Assembly: GCA_012837715.1 (NCBI GenBank)
Contig: DUQR01000027.1
Location: 1-64,000 of the forward strand
DNA: 64,000 nucleotides
Source of the DNA: Bacillota bacterium
GTDB taxonomy: Bacteria > Bacillota > UBA4882 > UBA10575
Direction: 5' to 3'
The notes below the pieces were generated by a model that had not been told where the DNA came from, did not search any database, and saw nothing but the letters and a program-made list of their open reading frames with translations. Of the stretch, positions 25,628 through 34,134 are shown piece after piece. A program made the position numbers and the translations under genes. The stretch's first letter is position 1. Every line of letters starts with the position of its first letter.

Positions 25628-26152
25628 TTATTCTTCCTCTGCTTCGTCCGCTCCTTCCTCCGCTTTCGACGCCGGCCCACTGCCGTCAACTTCCCCGGAG
25701 CCTTCCCCGGAGTCGCCCGGCTCAGCATTCAGCTTCGAATTAACGTAGTTGAGAAAGGCCTCAGCGCCAGCTTCCCCGGAGCCAAGCGGATCAACATTCA
25801 CGGCGTCGGTCTCTTCCAGCTCCGTAAGGTCCACTGCCTCATCGTCATGATCTTCTGCTGCCTCATCGCCCTCATCCTCAAAAGCATCCTGCTCACTTTG
25901 GGCTTCTAAAAAGGCTTGGATCTTCTCTAATTCGTCTTCTTCGATCTCAACTAGAATTTCGTCGTTGTTTTCATCATTCTCCAAGCGAAAAACATGGGCT
26001 TCTTCCGCATTGGGATCTTCCTGCAATTCGGGGATTAAAATAACATAGGTTTTATCATCCAACTCCAAGGTCCGCTCAAAACTATAACGATACTGTTGGT
26101 TATTCTCATCCTCAAGAATAATCCAATTGTCCTCTTCATGTTGGTGGGACAT
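25628..26152 (-). CDS. DUF1292 (YrzB-like) protein with long acidic tail
   Basis: The first 90 residues form a DUF1292 domain (WIILEDENNQQYRYSFERTL, YVILIPELQED, EILVEIEEDELEKI). The remaining 80 residues are dominated by Glu, Asp, Ala and Gly and end in EEGADEAEEE. Family members are small and of unknown function, always near ruvX and mltG; the acidic tail is longer than usual. AGGAGGG lies 5 bases before the ATG. Between it and ruvX lies a family II repeat of 114 bases. Confidence 0.88.
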   Translation of the reverse strand: MSHQHEEDNWIILEDENNQQYRYSFERTLELDDKTYVILIPELQEDPNAEEAHVFRLENDENNDEILVEIEEDELEKIQAFLEAQSEQDAFEDEGDEAAEDHDDEAVDLTELEETDAVNVDPLGSGEAGAEAFLNYVNSKLNAEPGDSGEGSGEVDGSGPASKAEEGADEAEEE

Positions 26153-26179
26153 ATTAACCCTCCTTTATTCTTCATTGAA

Positions 26180-26293
26180 CTTTTTGCGTTGTCCCTTGCT
26201 TTAATCATCCCAATTCAATATATTGACCGGGTGATTCAAACAAAACACTATCTTTTGAATTGGAAGCCTGTTTAATGGTTTCAACGCAAAAAG
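26180..26293. repeat. Interspersed repeat family II, copy b (most complete)
   Basis: The 114-base element begins CTTTTTGCGTTG and ends in its exact complement CAACGCAAAAAG. Inner parts CCAATTCAATATATTG and its weaker inverse near the right end (TCTTTTGAATTGG) extend the inverted repeat. It looks like a small MITE-type insertion between ruvX and the DUF1292 gene. Confidence 0.75.
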
Positions 26294-26395
26294 CTTTCCT
26301 TCAAGGAATTGCAAATTGTCGTTATACAATTCCTTTAATGAATATATTCTCCCCCAAACCAGCTCTAATTACAAGAAATATTTTACCGCTGGGAC

Positions 26396-26836
26396 TCATT
26401 CCTCTTTTTGCTGTAAAGCGCCAAAACGAAGATAGTTCTCCAAAAGTAAAACAGCGGCCAACTGATCGATCACCTGTCGCCGGCGGCGGCGACGCATATT
26501 CCCTTCCAGCAAAGCCCGTTCCGCCTGGACCGTAGTAAGCCGTTCATCCCAGAAGATCGGTTCCACCTGGCACGACTGGCCTAACCGCCGGCCAAAGGCC
26601 ATAATCTTCTTGGCTTCCGGACCGATCTCTCCATTCATATGCCGGGGTAGGCCGATTAATAACCCGTAACATTGATGTTTTTGGAAAAGGTCCGTCAAAT
26701 AAGCCACATCGCGCCCGACCGTTGTCCGCTGGTACACTTCCAAGCCTTGGGCCGTGATGCCCAAAGGATCGCTGAGGGCTACCCCAATCCTTTTTTCCCC
26801 CACATCCAAGGCCATAATTTTTTGGGTTTCTTTCAC
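26396..26836 (-). CDS. ruvX: RuvX/YqgF family Holliday-junction resolvase / pre-16S rRNA nuclease
   Basis: The 146-residue RNase H-like nuclease has the first catalytic Asp in MALDVGEKRIGVALSDP. GLPRHMNGEIGPEAKKI and FWDERLTTVQAERAL (second acidic site) follow, then the final Asp in VIDQLAAVLLLENYL. Known roles of the family are maturation of the 16S rRNA 5' end and Holliday-junction cleavage. The start is probably GTG at 26836 after AAGGAG; a longer frame is not needed. A basic run of six arginines (MRRRRRR) near residue 115 is longer than usual. Confidence 0.92.
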   Translation of the reverse strand: MKETQKIMALDVGEKRIGVALSDPLGITAQGLEVYQRTTVGRDVAYLTDLFQKHQCYGLLIGLPRHMNGEIGPEAKKIMAFGRRLGQSCQVEPIFWDERLTTVQAERALLEGNMRRRRRRQVIDQLAAVLLLENYLRFGALQQKEE

Positions 26837-26861
26837 CTCTGCACGTACTCCTTTTCCCGCC

Positions 26862-28421
26862 TTACTTTTCGGAAGGAACAATTAAACGCACCTGATAACT
26901 ATGTTTCGGAACCTCTTTCAGCGCCGGATCTCCGGTAAACTCCACCACACCCACCTCGGGCAAGGCCGTTAATGCCTCTTTGGCTTGTTGCAAAGACTTA
27001 CCAACCACCGTCCCCATAATCTTGTCCCGGTTAATTTCTCCGCGGATTTTCGCCACCGCCAGCACATTAACCTTGGCGGCTTCCAGGTTTCCTTCCGCCT
27101 TCACTTCCCGGCAGGCGATTTCATTGGTCACCGGACGAAACCCCGAAGGCAAGGTCTGATAAAGATTCTGTTCCAACCATTTGTAAAGATGGATTTTATT
27201 CAACAAAGGCGTCTTAATTTTATAAGCAACTTTTACCGTTAAAGAGGTACTCTCGGTGCCTAAAGGCTGTTCCGCCCGGAACTGACCGATCTCCGTCTCC
27301 GTTAACTCAGGCAGCAAGATATACCCCTCTTCAACCATACTTTTGACCTCTGATTCGGCTTTCACCGCCACCTGCCGTTTGGCTTCTTCTTCCGCCCGCC
27401 GGAGATCTTCTTCCTGCACCACCGGGACCAAACGGTCTTCTCCAGAGGTAAAACGGACCGAATTAACCACGTGTAAAGTATTGGCCAGATGTCCCTCGAT
27501 GATTGTGATCATTTGTTTCTCCACATTACCGATGGTCCCCTTGTCCACCGCTTCGACTTCCACTTCGGTCTGGCCGTAAATTTCCCCCATCGGCACCCCC
27601 AGTTCATAACGGGTGCTTTTCTTAGGCACCACCACCGGTTTGACGGTCAGAAACTTTACCCCTGTTTTGGTCGCGACAACAGTCCCTTTGGGGACAATAA
27701 TCGGGTTCGTTCCGCTATTAATGAAGACGACGGTTCCTTTGGCCGGTCGATGACCAACCCTTTTGCGTCCGCTGGTCGACAGGGAGACACTTAATTCATC
27801 CTGTTTCTCCCGGATTTTTAAAGGAAGATTCCCTTGAAGAACTTCCCGTTCCCCGAAGTTGACCCCAACAGTGGCCGCCGTCCGGAAGAGATGTTCTTTC
27901 GAAGCCGGGTGGACAATAATATTAAGCCGCGGGCGAAACAGAAAATAGACCGCCACCAATAGACTAAAGCAAGTGACACCTATAGCCAGGAAAAACCGTC
28001 CTCCACTCGAGGGACGGACCGGACTCACCGGACGGACTGGACGGACCGGCTGCACCACCAAGGGCGTTTCTTCTTCACGGACTGGCGCCATTTCTACGGT
28101 CATTTCTTCCAGCGCAATCGGGAGATGGTTCTGATAGACCTCGGGCTTTTCTGCTTTTTCCGGCTCCAACTTATCGACAACCTGAATCCCCAGACTGGCG
28201 GCCAGCTTTTTAACTCCTCGGTCATTTACCACTAAGATCAGTTCTTTACTCTCTTCTTCGCTGTAGTATTTTAATAGCCGCAGATTGATCTCATTGCGGA
28301 GAAAAGCAATCCGGGTCGGGGAAAAAATAATAATCCGCGGACTTGCGCTTTCCCGCATTTTCCGGATTAAGCCCTGAATTGTTTCATCCCTTTCCACCGG
28401 AATGACCTCAGTTCTTGCCAA
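26862..28421 (-). CDS. Membrane-anchored protein with baseplate J/gp47-like domain
   Basis: The roughly 519-residue protein has an N-terminal cytoplasmic domain (about 1-100, IQGLIRKMRESASPRIIIFSP cut here as IRKMRESASPRIIIFSP) and a proline/valine-rich linker. One transmembrane helix lies near residue 150, and the large external region shows the baseplate-J-like pattern: GTVVFINSGTNPIIVPKGTV split as GTVVFINSG and IIVPKGTVVATKTG, then MGEIYGQTEVEVEAVDKGT. Such proteins occur in Firmicutes envelopes without phage genes; the function is unknown. TTG at 28421 lies 8 bases after AGGGG; GTG at 28430 is less well placed. It overlaps the end of the upstream gene by 14 bases, so the two are coupled. 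Confidence 0.78.
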   Translation of the reverse strand: MARTEVIPVERDETIQGLIRKMRESASPRIIIFSPTRIAFLRNEINLRLLKYYSEEESKELILVVNDRGVKKLAASLGIQVVDKLEPEKAEKPEVYQNHLPIALEEMTVEMAPVREEETPLVVQPVRPVRPVSPVRPSSGGRFFLAIGVTCFSLLVAVYFLFRPRLNIIVHPASKEHLFRTAATVGVNFGEREVLQGNLPLKIREKQDELSVSLSTSGRKRVGHRPAKGTVVFINSGTNPIIVPKGTVVATKTGVKFLTVKPVVVPKKSTRYELGVPMGEIYGQTEVEVEAVDKGTIGNVEKQMITIIEGHLANTLHVVNSVRFTSGEDRLVPVVQEEDLRRAEEEAKRQVAVKAESEVKSMVEEGYILLPELTETEIGQFRAEQPLGTESTSLTVKVAYKIKTPLLNKIHLYKWLEQNLYQTLPSGFRPVTNEIACREVKAEGNLEAAKVNVLAVAKIRGEINRDKIMGTVVGKSLQQAKEALTALPEVGVVEFTGDPALKEVPKHSYQVRLIVPSEK

Positions 28422-30492
28422 TGCCCACACCCCTTTTTTCTCCCTGCTTGAAACGGGCGAAAAGATCAACTCCCTCCCGGGCCAGCCATTGTTCGGCCAG
28501 GAGGATTAGCGGATACAGAAGTAAAGGAGCAAGCACAACGATGCCCGAATCATTAACGAAAAAAGCCACTAATCCCGTCCGGACCGCAATCCTCCCGCCC
28601 AACCAGTACCATTCCTTCTCCTGGTTGCTGCGGGTGGTCCTTTCGGTGAGCTTGATCCCAACCATAAAAAAGATCAAAATAAGAAGCAAAACATACCCCC
28701 AGGGACTGTAGTTAATTAACTCCAAGTTCATCCGGAATTTACGCACCGCAATCGCCAGGAGTTGCTCCCAAGCTCCGGCGCGTAACAATTGTAACGCATT
28801 ATGCAGATGGGTTGTCCCGCTAGCGCCCGGCCATAAGGTGTGCAGACCAAACCCTACCCCCAAGCAGAGGGCAAAAAGAAGGAGATTCTTCCTCGCGGCG
28901 GGCGGAGGTTGAATACGCCGGCAGATGAGCCATGCCGCATAGGTTAAAGCCACCCCACCGCCAAAATTTGCTCCCCCGTCAGGGGAAAAGATCAGAAGCG
29001 CGATTACCCCCAACACCACGCCGGTCCATTGCCGTCCAGGCCAGCGAAGCAGAAAAGCGGCGGTCCCGAAGAGAAAAGCACCCAGGAAAACTCCGAGATA
29101 CTCGTTGCCAAGGCCATAAAAACGGAGACCCAAAACGGGACTGGGTCCTAAGAGCGAAGCCTGCATCAAACTAGACCCCAGCGCCAGATCGGTGATAATA
29201 AGGACCGCGGTGCCCAGGAGCAGCGCGCGGTAAGCCTGCAAACTGTTGGCAAAAAGCCGACAGGCCAAAGCCCAAAGCGCTCCCGTAACGGAAAGTAACA
29301 GCATTACCAGTAAAGGCCAATTTGTAATTTTCAAAACGGCAATCAAAAGAAAGGTTAAGGGCAAAAAGGCCAAAGCCGGCAGGATTTTCCGGATCAAGCC
29401 AGCCCACCGCCGTCCTGGCGTAAAAGGTAAAACCAACGCGAGCATGAGCATTATAATCAGCAAATATAGATAAACCCGGAGGATAATTTCCCTTTGCCGT
29501 AAATTGACGCTCCAATAGCGACTTTTCGCGGCCAACATCGGCCAGGTTCCCACGCTCGTGCCCAGGACCTCTGTTTCCCCCTGTTCTTGCCCAACTAGCG
29601 AGAGTAACAGCGCGGTCAGGTCACCAATGGTGATTAAACCTGGCTCCCGGGTTGAATGCGAAGCAAGTAAGCCCGGTCGCCCTTTCCTCTGATCCATAAG
29701 TAACGACGGAAAGGGGAGATCGTTCCCATCTCCGGTGCTGGAAGGCGTAGCAAGAAAGACGAGCAAATTGGTACCGGGCGGCGCAGTCGCCCTGAGACGG
29801 CCGAGGAAGGCATCGATCCGGATTAGACTTTCGGCGCGCAAGTACCGCCACCGTTCTTCCGTCAATAATCCGCGATATCCTTCCAACCGCTCCAGATCAC
29901 CGGTTTCAACCAGAATCAAGTCGGTGACCGGTAGCAACTCCAAGATGAGTTGCTCAAGTTTTTGATAATCGGTACGGAAACCGAAGGGGAACTCCGGATC
30001 CGCCGCCAGGATCCGCCGGTCGGTCACTGCCCAGTCCACTTCTCCCCGGTGGTCCCCGATCATGAGCTGGGCTCTCCGGTTGACTTGCCAGGGAAGATCC
30101 GCATTACCCAGAAAAGCGAGGCGTTTCCCCGCTTGCCGCAGGAGCGTGCCGATCCGCCCCTGCTCCGGGTAGAAACCTTGGTTTGGGTCAGACGCTCCCC
30201 TACTGACCGCTTGATAGATCTTTTCCGGGGTCAGCCTGCCCGTTACCCGGACGGAGACCAGTCCAAGCTGGCCTTCGGTTAGTAACTGTTGCAGATGGGG
30301 GTAATTCCCCGTGTCAAAATCGGCAAAAGCAACCCGGGTTAAGTTAACCAGGATCAGCTTCGCTCTGGGTGGCGGGCCGGCCCCGGCAACCGGTTGCACA
30401 GCAAGCACCAGAAGGAAAAGGATTAACCCTAAGCGCAAATCCGGTCTTTGCCAGTCGATCCGGTACCGTTTCTTTCCTTTACCCTTGATCAT
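28408..30492 (-). CDS. Alkaline-phosphatase-fold / polytopic membrane protein (paralogue of 55253-57448)
   Basis: The 694-residue protein has a signal/anchor near residues 20-40. An external domain of about 300 residues follows, with the layout of the alkaline phosphatase superfamily (LILVNLTRVAFADF, LILVETGDLERLEG, REPGLITIGDLTALLLSLV). About ten membrane helices make up the rest. Metal-binding residues of true phosphatases are not evident, so activity is doubtful. The membrane half has LRFYGLGNEYLGVFLGA, GGANFGGG and FFVNDSGIVVLAPLLLYP, all mirrored in the paralogue. Function is unknown; the setting suggests cell envelope. AAGGGG precedes the ATG. It is cotranscribed with the baseplate-J-like gene. 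Confidence 0.72.
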   Translation of the reverse strand: MIKGKGKKRYRIDWQRPDLRLGLILFLLVLAVQPVAGAGPPPRAKLILVNLTRVAFADFDTGNYPHLQQLLTEGQLGLVSVRVTGRLTPEKIYQAVSRGASDPNQGFYPEQGRIGTLLRQAGKRLAFLGNADLPWQVNRRAQLMIGDHRGEVDWAVTDRRILAADPEFPFGFRTDYQKLEQLILELLPVTDLILVETGDLERLEGYRGLLTEERWRYLRAESLIRIDAFLGRLRATAPPGTNLLVFLATPSSTGDGNDLPFPSLLMDQRKGRPGLLASHSTREPGLITIGDLTALLLSLVGQEQGETEVLGTSVGTWPMLAAKSRYWSVNLRQREIILRVYLYLLIIMLMLALVLPFTPGRRWAGLIRKILPALAFLPLTFLLIAVLKITNWPLLVMLLLSVTGALWALACRLFANSLQAYRALLLGTAVLIITDLALGSSLMQASLLGPSPVLGLRFYGLGNEYLGVFLGAFLFGTAAFLLRWPGRQWTGVVLGVIALLIFSPDGGANFGGGVALTYAAWLICRRIQPPPAARKNLLLFALCLGVGFGLHTLWPGASGTTHLHNALQLLRAGAWEQLLAIAVRKFRMNLELINYSPWGYVLLLILIFFMVGIKLTERTTRSNQEKEWYWLGGRIAVRTGLVAFFVNDSGIVVLAPLLLYPLILLAEQWLAREGVDLFARFKQGEKRGVGIGKN

Positions 30493-30519
30493 ATCTTAAC
30501 CCCTTATCCACTGTCAATC

Positions 30520-31548
30520 TTACAACCGGCTTATAAGCACTTTTTTCCAATAATATTTAATTATTACTTGTAAAACGGCGCCCACCGGAACGGCAAAAAC
30601 AATCCCGCCAAACCCAAACAACTCTCCACCAATGAGGATCATGAAGATCACCAGTAAAGGATGGAGGCCAACTCTGCCCCCGATCAGCCGGGGAATGATC
30701 ACAATGGACTCGATTTGATTAACGATGAAGAAAAGAAGAATTACGTAGGCGCCCCGCCATAAACTGGTCTGCGCCGCCAGCAAGACGGCGGGCAGAGCCC
30801 CAAACACCGGTCCGAAATAAGGAATTATATTAAAGATCCCGGCTAAAACCCCAATTAAAATAGCTAAATCCACCTTCAGAAACAAAAGGCCCAGCGTTAG
30901 CAAGAGGCCAACCAGGAGTGAAGAAAGGGCTTGCGCCCGAAGATAACCGGTAACCACCGCAATTACTTGGACGATTACTTCCTGTTCTTCGCTAAAAAGC
31001 CGTCTACTCCAGGTGAAAACCACTTCCTTTAGTTTTTCCATATCTTTACTAAAGTAAAAAGCGAGGACCGGCACAAGGAAAAAAAACAGGACCTGCGAAA
31101 CGAACGAAAGGAGCAAGGAAGCAAGGCGGAGCAGAAACTGGCGCAAGGACTCTTCACCCCGGTATAAAGCTTCGTCCACCACCTCCCGGACATTTTGGGG
31201 TAAAGTAAAACGCTTATACTCCTTATTTAAGCGTGTCAACCAGTTCTGAAGCTCCTTGACGTAGGTGGGCAATTTCGTCAGCGCCTGGTTTAAATCATCG
31301 ACGAGTCCGGGGAAGAAGCTCACTGCCAAAACCACACCGAAAATAAAGATTAAAAAAAAGACAGTAATCACCGCGGACAACCGCCCGGCCCCCTTCGATT
31401 GGAACCATTTGACCAACGGTTCGATGAGGAAAGCCAAGAAAAAGGCAAAAAAGAACGTGATTACCACCCGGGGAAAAAAGACCAAAGCGCCAATGAAGAG
31501 GGCTAAGATTATGGTCAGCAGCAAAACCGGATGGAATTTAAACCGCAT
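30520..31548 (-). CDS. AI-2E family transporter (PerM/YtvI-like)
   Basis: The 342-residue integral membrane protein has the family layout: paired N-terminal helices (FFFAFFLAFLIEPLVKWF), a soluble middle segment (about residues 85-160) and a C-terminal helix group. The C-terminal part carries GILAGIFNIIPYFGPVFGALPA-type sequence, seen as FNIIPYFGPVFGALPAV, and PRLIGGRVGLHPLLVIFMIL. Members export small molecules or ions by an unclear mechanism; the substrate here is unknown. The ATG at 31548 follows GGAG by 4 bases. It is downstream of a small basic membrane protein gene, with 108 bases between. Confidence 0.9.
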   Translation of the reverse strand: MRFKFHPVLLLTIILALFIGALVFFPRVVITFFFAFFLAFLIEPLVKWFQSKGAGRLSAVITVFFLIFIFGVVLAVSFFPGLVDDLNQALTKLPTYVKELQNWLTRLNKEYKRFTLPQNVREVVDEALYRGEESLRQFLLRLASLLLSFVSQVLFFFLVPVLAFYFSKDMEKLKEVVFTWSRRLFSEEQEVIVQVIAVVTGYLRAQALSSLLVGLLLTLGLLFLKVDLAILIGVLAGIFNIIPYFGPVFGALPAVLLAAQTSLWRGAYVILLFFIVNQIESIVIIPRLIGGRVGLHPLLVIFMILIGGELFGFGGIVFAVPVGAVLQVIIKYYWKKVLISRL

Positions 31549-31656
31549 TTTTCTCCAGCCCCATCCTCCCTCTTTTTTCTGCCGGGGAAAGGAAGAATAA
31601 AATGGCCGGATGGCCATTTTTTCTAAAATAACAAGCCCTCATTCCTAACCTGTTTC

Positions 31657-31866
31657 TTATTTAACCCGCCTCCGTAGAAAGAACAATTTCTGCCCCAAAC
31701 CTTCCTTCGCAAAAGCGCCTAAAAAGGAACGCACCATCGGCCCAACCTGTCGGCGGAGCCTTTTCTCCATGCTCAAGGCGGTCCGTTTCCGTCCCCGCCC
31801 CATCAGCATACTAACGGCGGCGCCAATGAGGCCCCCCGTCAACAGGCGACGCCAGCGACGATTCAT
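31657..31866 (-). CDS. Small basic protein with hydrophobic N-terminal segment
   Basis: The 69-residue product starts MNRRWRRLLTGGLIGAAVSM with a short glycine-rich hydrophobic stretch, then a very basic tail ending LRRRVK. The layout is like YtxH-type small envelope proteins. GGGAGGTGG lies 3 to 8 bases before the ATG, which supports expression. I do not recognise a named family. It precedes the AI-2E transporter gene on the same strand. Confidence 0.65.
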   Translation of the reverse strand: MNRRWRRLLTGGLIGAAVSMLMGRGRKRTALSMEKRLRRQVGPMVRSFLGAFAKEGLGQKLFFLRRRVK

Positions 31867-31999
31867 CCTGCCACCTCCCTTTTTGTGCCGACTCCCTTCT
31901 TCACCAGTAGTATCCCCGGTTAGGCGGAAAATTTAGCCCAAAAGATCTGGTAAACGCTTTTCACGTTATAACCAAAAAATGAGTTATAGTCAGATTGGG

Positions 32000-32048
32000 C
32001 GATCAATATGTTTTATTGGAATGATTGAAGCAAAGAACAACGCAAAAG
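32000..32048. repeat. Interspersed repeat family II, copy c (inverted, half element)
   Basis: On the minus strand it reads CTTTTGCGTTGTTCTTTGCT then TCAATCATTCCAATAAAACA, matching the left half of copy b. It lies between thpR and the small basic protein gene. Confidence 0.7.
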
Positions 32049-32066
32049 CCAAGTAAGGCCGGCGCA

Positions 32067-32636
32067 TTAAGGGCTTTCGTCAGAGGAAACAGAACCTAAC
32101 CTGTAAGTTATGAGTTCCCGGTAAAGAGGGCCTTGGGGCCTTAATTCACTGGCAAAGAAGGTAAAACGGTCCACCCGCATTGCTCCCGTCACGCCCTGCG
32201 CCAATAGCGCCCGGTCAACAACAACCGGGGGGGTTTTTACCCGGCCTAAAGTTAAATGGGGGGCAAAGGGCCGGTTCGGTTTTGGCAGACCGTGTTGGAC
32301 ACAAGCCGCCGTCACTTCGGCGGCTAACGCCTGCAACTCTTCCCGTCCCTGCTCCACGCCTAACCAGAGCACCCGCGGGTTCTTCCAGGATGGAAAGACA
32401 CCCCCTCCACCCAAGGAAAGGACAAAGGGACGATGGGCGGCGGCCACCTTTTTCAACTGGGGATCGATTTTAGCCACCAACGCCTGGGGCTGTTCACCTA
32501 AGAAAAAGAGGGTAAAATGGGCTTGACGGGAGTCAATCCATTTTACCCCTTTAATTATTGAAGAATACCGGATGAGCAAAGCACCCACTTTGTCCTGTAA
32601 TTCAGAAGCCAACCGCACTGCTAGAAACAACCGCAT
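32067..32636 (-). CDS. thpR: RNA 2',3'-cyclic phosphodiesterase (LigT/ThpR family)
   Basis: The 189-residue 2H phosphoesterase has both catalytic HxT motifs: HFTLFFLGE near residue 40 and HLTLGRVK near residue 130. It opens 2',3'-cyclic phosphate ends of RNA. The start MRLFLAVRLASELQDKV is typical of the family. It begins 6 bases after the stop of the metallophosphoesterase gene, so the two phosphoesterase genes are cotranscribed. The physiological substrate is uncertain. Confidence 0.92.
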   Translation of the reverse strand: MRLFLAVRLASELQDKVGALLIRYSSIIKGVKWIDSRQAHFTLFFLGEQPQALVAKIDPQLKKVAAAHRPFVLSLGGGGVFPSWKNPRVLWLGVEQGREELQALAAEVTAACVQHGLPKPNRPFAPHLTLGRVKTPPVVVDRALLAQGVTGAMRVDRFTFFASELRPQGPLYRELITYRLGSVSSDESP

Positions 32637-32642
32637 CCGCCT

Positions 32643-34088
32643 TCATTCCTCCCCTCTACTGTTTTCAACCCCTCCATGATTGGCAGGTTGATTGAGCACT
32701 GTCCGCTCCAGAATGAATTTACCGTTTAGGCTAAAAACCCGGATTAGATCGACCGCCGCCAAATGATACTCCCCCTGCTTTAAATTAAACCGGAGGAGGG
32801 CAACACTATGGGGGATAGTCTCATTCCCCCAGCCCCGAATGCCGGCGGCCCCGGTAGTTCCGGCATTAATATAGACCGTGCCTTCTTCAAGTGTAATCCC
32901 CGGTTGGTGGGTATGGCCGTGGATGACCAGGGGGATCCCCGGCGGCGCCGGGGTAGCAATCTTTCGGTTATGGACCGCTAGAAGGTGAATTTTGCCGTCG
33001 GCGGCTTCCACATAGGCCCGGAGGGCTTCCGCTTCTGCCATTAACTCCTCATCCCCCGGCATCAAACTGGTCGTGCCGGTACTGGCCGGGTCCGGCCAAC
33101 CCATAATCGTCAGGCCGTTCGTTTCATAGATCCGTTTCGTCATCACAATTACGTTTTTGTACCTTCGCAAGCGGGAGACTACCTCTTCCGAATCATGGTT
33201 TCCCGGGATGAACAGGTATTTAACCCCCAGGTTATTGATCTTCCGGTTCAACTCCGTTTCCAAAGAAGTTCCATAATCGGTTAGATCACCGGTATCGATC
33301 ACCAGATCAACCCCAAAACCGGCAATCACCTTTTCGATAAACTCAACCGCCGCCGGATTATTATGAATATCGGAGACATGGAGAACTTTCACTTCCCCCT
33401 CCACGTTGGCCAAAGGGGAAAGAGTATTAACTTTGGCGAAAACCGTATCTAAACTACCGGCTACCTCCGCCAGTTTGGCGCTGAATTCGGGGAGGCGGTC
33501 CAACCCTTGTTCGATCAGGCTTAGCGCCCAGGGCGCCACGGCTAAAACCCCCTCATAACGGGGATTTTGAAAGGCTTCCTGATCGAAACCGGCCAGCACG
33601 CCACCGATGATCAGCAAGACCGATAAAACACCGACCGCCGCCATCCGCCATAAATTAGCAAAGCGACGCCGCCCAAGGAGAAAGGCTCCAAATAATCCGG
33701 CGAGACCTCCGATCAGGCATAATTTAGCCAAAAACCAATAAAGATTCGTCCTTAATTCTATTAACAAACTTTCCAGGTAGAGGCTGGTATCGTTCACACC
33801 GATCAATTCATGTTGGAGTAGGGGGAGATCGATCCTTTCCAACGTAGCGGAAAGCACCACTGGCCACCGGTGGGAATAAACCTTAATCTCCCCCAGGGGC
33901 GGAATCACCAGTCGGCTTTCCCCCGGCCAGCCCCACGAAAAGTTCAAACGTAAACCAAAGGGTCCGGAGGCCATGTTTAGCTCACCGAAAAGATTCAGAC
34001 TCAAACCGACAATGAACAGCGTCAGTAAGAAGAGGCTGATCTGCTTTGCCCTTGGTCCGAACTGTATCCGCTTCCACCTTTGCTCCAT
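32643..34088 (-). CDS. Membrane-bound metallophosphoesterase
   Basis: The 481-residue protein has a membrane helix near residues 18-35 and another pair near 120-165, followed by a calcineurin-like phosphoesterase domain. All metal-binding motifs are present: VSDIHNN, DTGDLTD, PGNHDSEE, AVHNRK and IHGHTHQPG. An extracytoplasmic loop rich in beta-like sequence (about 35-115) lies between the helices. The substrate is unknown; phospholipid, nucleotide and sugar-phosphate substrates all occur in the superfamily. Only GGGG serves as ribosome site. It follows the FtsH-like gene by 46 bases. Confidence 0.88.
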   Translation of the reverse strand: MEQRWKRIQFGPRAKQISLFLLTLFIVGLSLNLFGELNMASGPFGLRLNFSWGWPGESRLVIPPLGEIKVYSHRWPVVLSATLERIDLPLLQHELIGVNDTSLYLESLLIELRTNLYWFLAKLCLIGGLAGLFGAFLLGRRRFANLWRMAAVGVLSVLLIIGGVLAGFDQEAFQNPRYEGVLAVAPWALSLIEQGLDRLPEFSAKLAEVAGSLDTVFAKVNTLSPLANVEGEVKVLHVSDIHNNPAAVEFIEKVIAGFGVDLVIDTGDLTDYGTSLETELNRKINNLGVKYLFIPGNHDSEEVVSRLRRYKNVIVMTKRIYETNGLTIMGWPDPASTGTTSLMPGDEELMAEAEALRAYVEAADGKIHLLAVHNRKIATPAPPGIPLVIHGHTHQPGITLEEGTVYINAGTTGAAGIRGWGNETIPHSVALLRFNLKQGEYHLAAVDLIRVFSLNGKFILERTVLNQPANHGGVENSRGEE

Positions 34089-34134
34089 TTTTGCCCCAAC
34101 TTTCTCTTTCCGTAACGTCAGCTTTCTTCCCGGG

